Shown in pieces: positions 56,305 to 64,000 of a DNA stretch of 64,000 bases. Position 1 is the stretch's first letter. Each line of letters starts with the position of its first letter. Origin of the DNA: Typhlomys cinereus (taxonomy: Eukaryota; Chordata; Mammalia; Rodentia; Platacanthomyidae); NCBI GenBank assembly GCA_023101885.1, contig JALPQD010000241.1, positions 1,757,001-1,821,000 of the forward strand, in the 5' to 3' direction. Made by a program: the position numbers and the translations under genes. Below the pieces are notes generated by a model. The model was not told the DNA's origin. It made no database searches and saw only the letters and a list, made by a program, of their open reading frames with translations.

Positions 56305-56670
56305 TGGGGGTCAGGGAGATGACTCAGCAGGCAAAAGCACAAGTTTTGTACAAGCCTAGTGACCTGAGTTCAATCCCCCAAACCCATGTGAAAAGCCAGA
56401 TGCGATAGCACACACCTGTAATCTCAATACCCGCAATCCCAGCACTGGCACAGTGAGGTGTGAGGAAGCAGGAGAATCAGCCAGAAGCTCAAGTATGCAG
56501 CACAGCAGCAGAGACAGCGAGAGACTCTGCCTCACAAACAAGGTGGAAGGACAGAACTGACTCCCAAAAGATTGTCCTTTGACCTCGAAGAACGTGCCAT
56601 GGCACATGTGCTCCCAGACTCACACACATGTACATGTACACACATGTAAGCACAGAATCTTTTAAAGGTG
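56305..56670 (+). mobile_element. B4-type SINE (long)
   Basis: GGGGGTCAGGGAGATGACTCAGCAGGCAAAAGC head, TGACCTGAGTTCAATCCCCC, CACACACCTGTAATCTCAATACCCGCAATCCCAGCACTGG (B1-derived), CGAGAGACTCTGCCTCACAAACAAGG, GAACTGACTCCCAAAAGATTGTCCTTTGACC and an ACATGTACATGTACACACATG tail. Confidence 0.88.
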
Positions 56671-57817
56671 GTGAAAGAAACATGACTAGTACATGGAGTG
56701 CATGTTTCTTGATGTTGTGTCTATGCGTGGAAATGTCTGTTCCTAGGAGAGATCCAAGTGTCACATCAACTTACCTTCACATGAAGGAAGAGAGAGGGAA
56801 ATGGTTAAGTGTTAAGTTTGATGGAACCCAGTGAAAAGCAAGCACCCTTGCCACAGGTGTGAAATTTTTCATAATGAGAAGTGAGGAAGGCAGATAAGAA
56901 GTAAATAAATGAGTTAATTGGTCGAGTCAACTCCTGGGACCCGAGGAGCTTCTCCGGGAAGGCCTTTTTCAGCCATTTCTTCACCATGCGGGTAGGTCTG
57001 GCTGTACAAGGGGGCAGGATGTTCTGTCATGGTCTCTTCCAGATAGCACAGAGATATTTTTTGCAGTTCCAAAGTCCCACATTTAAAAAGCAAAAGATGT
57101 GTATGATGTTTGAGCGCCTACTGCCATCCTGTGGCTTCTCAGCAAATCGGCGAAGGTAGAAGACGCATTCAAGGCCACCGCACAATGCCCAGTTCAGCCT
57201 AGTGGCAGATGCACCAAAGGTTAGAGGCTTAAATACGTGTGTTAACTTCCTCCCAGGGTGAGTAACAGTGAGAGGCAGCCTCCATCTTCCAGCAGGCTTG
57301 TGTGGATGTTCTGTGTCCTCTGTCTTTAAAACCACCAGGACTCTCATTGATTTTACTCTACAGAATGAGAGCCAAGAAGCCATTTACTGGGATTTTTACT
57401 GCCATTTGTGCATATATTGACTTGTCTGCATTGTTTTCTTGTTCATGAAGGCCCATCAAAATGATACTGAGCCCTGTTGATACCTTTTTTTTTTTTCATT
57501 TTTAACCTCCAGTGAATTTGGAAAGCTTAGGAAAAGGAAGAAGGAAGAACACATGAAGAGAAGCTAGAATCTTTTTCAGGTACAGGGCAGATGTGGACTC
57601 AAAAATCCCAAGGACTTTGTAGCTGGGTGAACTTGGCTTCCCACATCAACAGCCAAGTGCTACTTCCTTCAGGGAAAATTTGAACACATCACTTTCTGAG
57701 GGATTCTCACTCGGAAGGTGATTACAACACCCAGCATTGCTGGAAGGAATGAAGATGCATTCAGAAAGTGGCTCTCCAACTTGAGCAATCCATAGAAGGT
57801 CAAGCAGAAGGTTAAAC
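56671..57817. other. unannotated stretch
   Basis: About 1.15 kb with no gene or repeat recognised; T14 run at 57487-57500. Confidence 0.45.
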
Positions 57818-58440
57818 CATATTGTTAGCGTCAGAGAAATGCAAACCAAAACAACACTGAGATTCCATCTTGCCCAGTTAGAATGGCAGTCACCAAGAAA
57901 ACAAACATAGAAAGGAACCCTCATACTCTGCAGATGAGAATATAAACAAGTCCATGTGACCAGATCCACCACTCCTGGTATTTACCCAGAGGACACAAAA
58001 GATTCCAAGCTAGCAAATGGCAGAGACTCTACCACATCAAATTTTATCACAGCATTGTACATAGTAGCTAAGTTGCAGACAAAACCTAGGTATCTATTAA
58101 TAAAAGAGTAGATAATATTCATGGAATACATAATAGAATTTTGCCACTAGAGATCATCCTAGCAAGTAAATTAAGCCAATCTCAGAGAGACAAATATTAT
58201 GTTTCTTTCAGTTCTGAGTACTACACTTGATCAATAAATAGATGGATGGATGGATGGATGGATGGATGGATGGATGGATGGATGGATGGATGGAGAGAGA
58301 GAGATAGAATCATATATGTAGAGATAACATGAAAGTAGAAGAAAATCTGCCTATGAGGAGCAAAGGAATAAATTGAAGATAGACATGAAATGGGGAGAAT
58401 GTATTCCAAGTACATTATATAATAGCATGAAAATGACCTT
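57818..58440 (+). mobile_element. LINE-1 ORF2 3' fragment, sense, with GGAT expansion
   Basis: AGAGAAATGCAAACCAAAACAACACTGAGATTCCATC, CCAGTTAGAATGGCAGTCACC, CTGGTATTTACCCAGAGGACAC, ACAGCATTGTACATAGTAGCTAAG and AATTAAGCCAATCTCAGAGAGACAAATA correspond to the L1 ORF2 tail. Frames are broken. A (GGAT)13 run at 58241-58294 has grown inside it. Confidence 0.85.
58241..58294. repeat. (GGAT)n microsatellite
   Basis: About 13 near-perfect units, followed by GAGAGAGAGA. Confidence 0.95.
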
Positions 58441-58731
58441 AGATAAAATAGCCTTAGGTAACTCTTTATAATTAAATAAATATATAAATCAAATTAATGG
58501 GTCCCTAGGTCTTGGGTGGCCAGAGAATTTGTGCTGGCAGGTTCCCTAGTGGAGCTGATGTTGCAGGCCAGGTGTAGTTATTGAAACTTAGGAACAGTTG
58601 TTTTAATCATCAAGACAAAATAAGCACCTGGCAGGTAGTTGATAGTCAATACATGTTGTTCTGTCATATCTTCCCACTGCTTTTCCACCAGCCTCCGTAC
58701 ACACCCAAGCGTTTCTGATACTGAGGCTGTA
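58441..58731. other. unannotated
   Basis: No feature recognised. Confidence 0.4.
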
Positions 58732-59225
58732 TTAATTAGGGTCCTCTAGAAGAAGAGAATCTACAGAGCAGCTATATATCAAAAGAGTATTTATTTGATT
58801 GCCCTAGGAGATGAGTTCGAGGTAATCCAGTAAGGGCTGCAGGTAGCTGCTTAGTCCCCTAGGCTGAACACCTCAGAAGTCCTGATCTGGTACTAAAGAC
58901 CCAGAGGATTCCTGCAGAGCCACTGTTCTTCAGCACATATTAGAAAGGTGAAGAAGCAAGGTTCCAATGTCAGCAAAGAATAAGCAATAGTTGTGGTAGG
59001 TCCACAAGGAAGATGAACGTCTTAGCTCAAGAGGACAAGGGGCAAGAACAAACTTTCCTTCTTAGCCTTCTTTTCCTAGGCTGCCACCAAAAGGTACTGT
59101 CCACCTTTAGTGTGTCTTCCCATTGCAAATAACTTGACCCAGATATTTATTTATGGGTGTGGCCAATGACTAGCTTATTAGTTGATTCCAGGTCCTGTCA
59201 AGTTGACACCAAGATTAACTGCCAT
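58732..59225 (-). mobile_element. ERVL-type LTR, family B, antisense
   Basis: Begins TGTATTAATTAGGGTCCTCTAGAAGAAGAG and ends GTCAAGTTGACACCAAGATTAACTGCCATA, the complements of the end motifs of the 52611 element. The middle is diverged. Confidence 0.75.
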
Positions 59226-59453
59226 AGGGTTGGGGGATGGCTCAGGAGTTAAAACTTTTGCCTTGCAAGCAAAAGGATCTGAGTTTGGATCTCAGTACCC
59301 ACATAAAAATGCAAGACAGGAATGGTGGCAATCTGAAACACCAGGTGGAGCCTGGAAAACCCCAGAGCAAAGCAATAAGGAGGTAGAGCAATCCAGGATG
59401 ATTCCTAATATCACCCATGAGCTCTACAGACACATGCACTCAAGTGCCCTCCA

Positions 59454-59494
<41 letters not shown>

Positions 59495-59495
59495 A
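59226..59495 (+). mobile_element. lineage-specific tRNA-headed SINE, copy 6
   Basis: TAGGGTTGGGGGATGGCTCAGGAG head, GAGTTTGGATCTCAGTACCCACATAAAAATGC, GGAGCCTGGAAAACCCCAGAGCAAAGC, GTAGAGCAATCCAGGATGATTCCTAATATCACCC, AAGTGCCCTCCAATACA and (CA)18 at 59456-59492. It abuts the antisense family B LTR. Confidence 0.9.
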
Positions 59496-59865
59496 TCTTG
59501 TCCAGCCATAAGCGTCTCACTGGTTTTACTCTCTGAATATCCATTCCCCAGTGTTTAGGAGCCCATAGTCCAGTTCCCTTTGAAGACCCCCCATCATCTT
59601 AATTCATGTGGTTCTTATATACTTGAGTTTGCTCAGTTTATACTGTACACAGAGGTATAGGCTGAAGGGTATAGGTCTGAGATTCAGCTGTACTAACCAA
59701 GTATATGTCACTTGGCCTAGAAGGACAGACACCTTTTTGTCATCCATCTGCAACACCATGTGTTGTCTATCACATCTCCAGGACACGTCCTCGGTGGCCA
59801 CAGTTATCAAAATGACCATTGAGGTTCCCAGTGCAGCCCAGTCACACTAGGCTGGTTCCAATAGG
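59496..59865. other. unannotated
   Basis: No feature recognised. Confidence 0.4.
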
Positions 59866-59940
59866 TACTGGGATCCAAACCCAGGTCTTTACCCCTGCAC
59901 AGCAAACACTCTTATCCACAGAGCCATCTCTCCAGCCCCA
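59866..59940 (-). mobile_element. SINE tRNA-like head only, antisense
   Basis: TACTGGGATCCAAACCCAGGTC..AACACTCTTATCCACAGAGCCATCTCTCCAGCCCCA is the complement of a B2/ID-type head with no body to its left. Confidence 0.85.
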
Positions 59941-60527
59941 GTGATCAGAACATATAGCCAGGAATGCAAACCATTGGCTTAACATTAAGCAGACACTGAG
60001 AAAATGTGAGTGTTCACTGAATAACAGAAACATCACCTAATCCAAGTGTTCCTAGCCTAGTATGACTGCCAGAGTACCTGAGGCAGGTTTTCAAAGGACA
60101 AGCCTCAGGGCTGAGCCTTGGTCTACGAGGTCAGAACCTCCCTCTCAGAAGGCTCAGATCCGCTCAATTCCACAATCAGCTAGTGAACTACACTGCCTTC
60201 ACCCGGGCTCAGCCTCAGCTGACAAGGTCAGGATAGCTCTAAGGAAAGTTCTCTTGTCTGTGAGAATGCGTTCTGCTTAGCTGGGGCTCCGGTTAAGAGG
60301 GCTGCCAGCGTAGGGAGAAGCCCACAGCTCAAGACCAAGCGTATCTTCTCCCTCCACCAGGATTCTGAACCCTCAGCGGCTTCCTCACCCTACAACAACA
60401 CAGTTTCTACTCACTGAAGAATATTCAGTGGTGGCTGCTGTCCTGTATCTCATGGCAAACTTGAATAAGTTAATGAGCAACACTGACTTTTGCTTACTAT
60501 TGGGTGGGGCTGAGTTTTGCACCCGGC
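59941..60527. other. unannotated stretch
   Basis: No gene or repeat recognised. Moderate G+C around 60060-60300. Confidence 0.45.
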
Positions 60528-61098
60528 TCATTCACTTAGTTTTTTTTTTCATTTCCACTCATACAAATGTGACAGGTACACCAGTCCCCTCCCTCACTCC
60601 ACCACCCTCCGACCCCCCTGCTCCCCCTCCCCTCTCCCCTCCCTCTCCATCCCCCAGTGCCTCCCCCCCACAATCCCCAGAGCATCCTTTACTGTGCATG
60701 CTAAACTCTCCTCTGGTTCCTCCTCTCTGATGAGGTGCAAGGACCCAGGGGCATTTCCCAGAACCCTTTCCTGTGTTCCTCTTAAGCTTAGGAACACTAC
60801 TGTGACTGTCAATCCCTAGCCTCCAAGGATCCTAGTGCCATCAGTCCATGCTAGACTTTGTGGGGTCAATAGTGTGTTGGACATTGCGCAGGTCATGCAA
60901 AGTCCTATTATGATTGCTTCGGCCCTAACTTGTGTGGAGTATCTTGCATATCATTACTCTTCCCATCCTTGTGCTCTTACAATCTTACTGCCCCCTCTTC
61001 CACAAATTTCCCTGAGCTTCAGGATGGGGAGAGGTTAGGCTGGCTTAGTTCTAGGTGGTTGATATAGAGTCTCTGATGTTCTCATTCAGTTAGTTTTT
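60528..61098 (-). mobile_element. LINE-1 3' UTR insertion, antisense, first of two at one target
   Basis: Bracketed by TCATTCACTTAGTTTTTT (60528) and TCATTCAGTTAGTTTTTT (61082). The insert (about 60547-61081) aligns to the 3' UTR of the 6714 element and ends at nearly the same L1 position as the 12618 insertion. Includes the C/T-rich complement of the guanine-rich tract at 60583-60670. Confidence 0.92.
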
Positions 61099-61505
61099 TT
61101 ATATATACATTTTTTATTATTATTTCCGCTCATACAAACTTAATAGGTACACCAGTTCCCTCCCTCCCTCCTCCTCCATCCCCCCGAACCCCCTGCTCCC
61201 CCTCCCCCCTCCCCATCCCCCAGTGCCCCCCCCAATTCCCAGAGAGTCCTTTATTGTGCATGCCTGACTCTTCTCTGGGCCCTTCTCTCCGATGACATAC
61301 AAGGACCCAGTGGCATTTCCCTGAACCCGTTCCCGTGTTCCCCTTAAGCATAGGAACACTACTGTGGTTGTCAATCCCTTGTCTCCAAGGATCTTGGTGC
61401 CTTTAGCAGATGCTAGACTTTGTGAGGTCAATAGTGTGTTGGACATTGGCCAGGGCATGCAAAGTCCAATTATTAGGGCCGAAGCAATCATTCAGTTAGT
61501 TTTTA
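61082..61505 (-). mobile_element. LINE-1 3' UTR insertion, antisense, second at the same target, 5'-inverted
   Basis: Bracketed by TCATTCAGTTAGTTTTT at 61082 and again at 61489. The body (about 61099-61468) is L1 3' UTR up to AAAGTCC. The next 18 bases, TTAGGGCCGAAGCAATCA at 61473-61490, are the exact complement of 60911-60928 and so represent the adjoining L1 segment in flipped orientation, the signature of twin priming. Confidence 0.9.
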
Positions 61506-61614
61506 AGTTGATACCATCCCTCTAAGACAGTGCTTCCCACTAGTGTGTGTGGACATGTTTGCAAGATGCATCCCACGGAGGAGGAGCTCCAGGCACTCAT
61601 GAAGGTGCCCCTTA
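61506..61614. other. unannotated
   Basis: No feature recognised. Confidence 0.4.
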
Positions 61615-61730
61615 TGATGAGTCTGGCCTGGGGGGGGGGAGTTGGCCTGTGTTTCTGGTCCTGGTAGGGCAGAGTAAACAAAGAGGAGGTGGAGATGTCC
61701 ATGGTGGTTCCTGAATTCGCCCATGGTTCT

Positions 61731-61782
<52 letters not shown>

Positions 61783-61800
61783 ACACACGCATATGCGCAC
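61615..61800 (+). mobile_element. lineage-specific SINE, 3' body fragment with CA tail
   Basis: GTTTCTGGTCCTGGTAGGGCAGAG, AACAAAGAGGAGGTGGAGATGTCC, GATGG-like/GGTTCCTGAATTCGCCC, then (CA)n at 61735-61788. It lacks the tRNA-like head; G9 at 61631. Confidence 0.55.
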
Positions 61801-61884
61801 AATTGAATAAATAATTTTTTTAAAAATTTGTTTAAAGTATTCGAATTGCTAGCGGTATGCTTGACTCTTATATGTGTTTGTCCG
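61801..61884. other. unannotated
   Basis: No feature recognised. Confidence 0.4.
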
Positions 61885-62025
61885 TTCATTTGTTTGTTAT
61901 TTGTTCATGAAAGCTTCTGAATTGTTGCCTAAGCTACCCTTGAACCCCTGGGCTCCAGGGATCCCCCCACTTCAGCCTGGACCTTAGCTGGGACTACTAG
62001 CCTGCACTGCCACTGTGTCTGGCTT
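61885..62025 (-). mobile_element. 7SL-derived monomer (pB1/FAM-like), antisense
   Basis: TTGTTGCCTAAGCTACCCTTGAACCCCTGGGCTCCAGGGATCC..CTTCAGCCTGGACCTTAGCTGGGACTAC: the CTGGGCTC and AGCTGGGACTAC blocks are characteristic of antisense 7SL/Alu/pB1 rather than mouse B1. Confidence 0.65.
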
Positions 62026-62159
62026 TGAGTTCTTTTAATTCTTCAGGTCCCAAAAAAGTTATGTGGAAAGTATGAGCTTTCCAAGCACTGCGAGTCATGA
62101 AGCAAAAACATTGATTGCCGTGATCTCTGGCTAACAGATTTGAAGATGGAGGGTTGGAG

Positions 62160-62790
62160 AATAAAGGTGGGGAGTGGATCTTGACAGACGGCCCTTGAAA
62201 CTACCCACGATCCTGCTGAGAACCGAGGACTATATGGGAATTGCAGAAAAGCCTCAACACTCCAAAGAGTCCCGGGTCCCTGTCCGCTGTCCCCCTAGCT
62301 CCTTGTCAGTAAACACACTGACGCCTAGTCTAGACCTAGATCCAAACTGGGAGCAGGGGGCGCTAGCCGACACCACTGAATCAAAGAAATAAAAGAACGC
62401 GTTTCATCTCTCCTGGAACTTCGAATTCGATGTAGAAAATTAATTGTTATTATTTTTTCGTGTTATGGAAATCAGAACAACATACAACATCAAGCAAGAT
62501 TCTCAGACCCTGAAAAGTTCTGTGAGGTGGAGATCCCGCGTCCCCCACCCCCACCCCGCAAGCTCCGCGGTGGGAAGTGTATCTGATTGGGTGACGCGGA
62601 AAGAAAAGATTAACTGCAGCAGTGGGAGCAGCTAGGCTGCAGCCGTCATCCTCAGGAAACAGGCGTGAAGTTGGGACACGCCTGGAAAGGGCCGAGGCAG
62701 CAGTGAAGCCATACTGACCCCTAGAGGCAGCTCGCCGCAAGACACTGCTCTGCCTTCGAAGTGTCCTGCTTGCCCTGTCGGTAAAGACTT
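62160..62790. promoter_or_regulatory. CpG-rich interval, candidate promoter/insulator
   Basis: CpG is rare over most of the window but frequent here. By hand count, 62521-62760 has about 14 CpG and roughly 60% G+C. It contains ATTGGGTGACGCGG (62587-62600), a reverse CCAAT box next to a CRE-like half site, and GCGTG/CACGCC elements. Possible splice-donor-like GTCGGTAAAG at 62778. No exon or transcript can be shown from sequence alone, and the orientation is undetermined. Confidence 0.4.
62350..62365 (+). promoter_or_regulatory. CTCF-like binding motif
   Basis: GGAGCAGGGGGCGCTA matches the CTCF core CCASYAGRKGGCRSYR at 14 of 16 positions, including the whole AGCAGGGGGCGCTA core. It lies at the left part of the CpG-rich interval. 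Confidence 0.6.
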
Positions 62791-63146
62791 GATCTTGTTT
62801 CGTATTTGGGTTTCAGATATACAGAAGCCGTGTCAGGCTGATGATCTCATCTAGGCAAAGTGCAACCTCAGGACCGAGGGAAAATCAGTCAGTATACTGT
62901 ATGTCTGACTCAGAGGTTCAACAACAGGCCAGCCTGACTACCTCTGTCCCAAACCTGGATACCTGACACACACTAGGGAGAAGTCTGGGTTCCCAGGAGA
63001 GGACTGAGCCAGCATGAACACACAAACATCCACGGCTACATGTGTGCACATACACACACACACACACGCACACATGCTGCTGCTGGGAGCTTCTTGTGGC
63101 TTGATCTGTGACATCCGTACACAATATGGAGGACTGAGTTAGCTCA
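62791..63146. other. unannotated, with a short CA run
   Basis: (CA) at 63052-63072; no gene recognised. Confidence 0.45.
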
Positions 63147-63296
63147 AGTTAAGAGGCCAGGGTTGGCAGTGGGCCTATATTCCTCGCCCTGGGAGGTAGA
63201 GACAGGGGGAACCCTTAGACTTGATGGCCATCCAGACCAGCCAATTCGTGAGTTCCATATTCAGTGAGAGATCCTGTCTCAATAATAAAGTGGAGG
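63147..63296 (+). mobile_element. B4/B1-type SINE fragment
   Basis: AGGCCAGGGTTGGCAGTGGGCCTATATTCCTCGCCCTGGGAGGTAGAGACAGG and AGAGATCCTGTCTCAATAATAAAG. The head is missing. Confidence 0.7.
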
Positions 63297-63297
63297 G

Positions 63298-63625
63298 ACT
63301 GGGGAGATGGCTCAATATGTAAAAGTGCTTGCTCAGAAAACATGAGGACCTGAATTCAAATCCTAGCACCCATGTAAGAAGCTGTGCATGAATGCACCTG
63401 CCTCTAAACCCAGAATTGGAAGGGTGGAGACAGGCAGATCCCCCAAGTCGGCTGCCAGTCTGCTCAGCTGGAGCAGCCAGCTTCCAGCTCAGTGAGAAAT
63501 GTGTCTTAGGACAATAAGCCGGAGGGCGATAATAAAGACAGGGATATTCTGCTCTGGTGTCGGTATGTACGCATGCAGATACCCACGGATACATGCGCAC
63601 ATGCATGCTCATACACACCAAAAAG
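63298..63625 (+). mobile_element. B4-type SINE, near full length
   Basis: GACTGGGGAGATGGCTCAATATG head, GGACCTGAATTCAAATCCTAGCACCC, B1-derived GGGTGGAGACAGGCAGATCC, GAGCAGCCAGCTTCCAGCTCAGTGAG, then a TGTACGCATGCAGATACCC and CATGCGCACATGCATGC tail. It is directly adjacent to the preceding fragment. Confidence 0.88.
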
Positions 63626-64000
63626 CTAAATTTTAAGCAAATGCAGTCCTGGCCTTCTGCCTTGTGTATGCTTACCAGGAAACTGAGCTGGAAAGCAACC
63701 TAGAGCAGGGTCCTGGGTCCCTGGACAGAGGACTGTGGGACACAACTGCCACAAGTGTAGCAACTCGCTTATTCTGAAACATGGGTACCGTTACCTTCAT
63801 TCTCACAGATAAGCAAAAATAGATGGTCAAAATGATGGGCAGCCTCCCAGGCCACTAACTTAACGAGTGACACACCGGATGGCGGCTCCAGTTCTTCACA
63901 GGGAGCACTAGCTAGCATCAAGGAGAGCATAGAAACAAACTGCAGTGATCAGAAGTCTAATGGATAAAGTACACTGCTGAACATGCTTCTAATACTTTCT
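63626..64000. other. unannotated to the window end
   Basis: No gene or repeat recognised. Confidence 0.45.

Overview
This window is non-coding mammalian nuclear DNA from a rodent. I find no protein-coding gene, rRNA, tRNA, CRISPR array or operon-like organisation. The evidence for a rodent is the repeat content: B1, B3 and B4 (ID plus B1 composite) SINEs, MT-type MaLR LTRs, rodent-style LINE-1 3' ends with a guanine-rich 3' UTR tract, and many long CA/TG, GATA, GGAT and GAAA tracts. Older pan-mammalian repeats (MIR, MLT1, MER5A, a MER2-like Tigger element, an old L1M copy) lie beneath them. The youngest SINE family has a B2/ID-like tRNA head but a 3' body that I cannot match to mouse or rat B2, so a species other than Mus or Rattus is likely. 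I cannot name it.

Layout. 0-5 kb: three same-orientation ERVL-type LTRs, two of them nested in older elements. 6.7-9.6 kb: a 5'-truncated antisense LINE-1 with a matching target-site duplication, dead ORF2 and an internal 80-bp tandem duplication. 10-23 kb: B4 SINEs, MIRs, MT LTRs, an antisense L1 3' UTR copy, a GAAA-rich purine tract, and an MLT1 LTR split by a SINE. 23-30 kb: mostly repeat-poor, with the longest stretch free of young insertions (about 26.6-30.3 kb), which is the best place to look for conserved regulatory sequence. 30-40 kb: SINEs, microsatellites, a MER2-like element and an unexplained inverted pair of about 115-bp sequences (31.8 and 33.0 kb). 40-49 kb: largely unique sequence with B1, MIR, MER5A and LTR remnants. 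49-60 kb: old L1 fragments, MT and ERVL LTRs, MIRs and SINEs. 60.5-61.5 kb: two L1 3' ends inserted one after another at the same target, the second with a small 5' inversion. 62.1-62.8 kb: the only CpG-rich interval, with a strong CTCF-like motif, a plausible promoter or insulator.

No genes act together here. The window is best read as intergenic or intronic DNA whose history can be dated by nested insertions. Repeat family names come from memory of consensus sequences and were not confirmed by any search; many boundaries are accurate only to about 10-30 bases, except where target-site duplications fix them.
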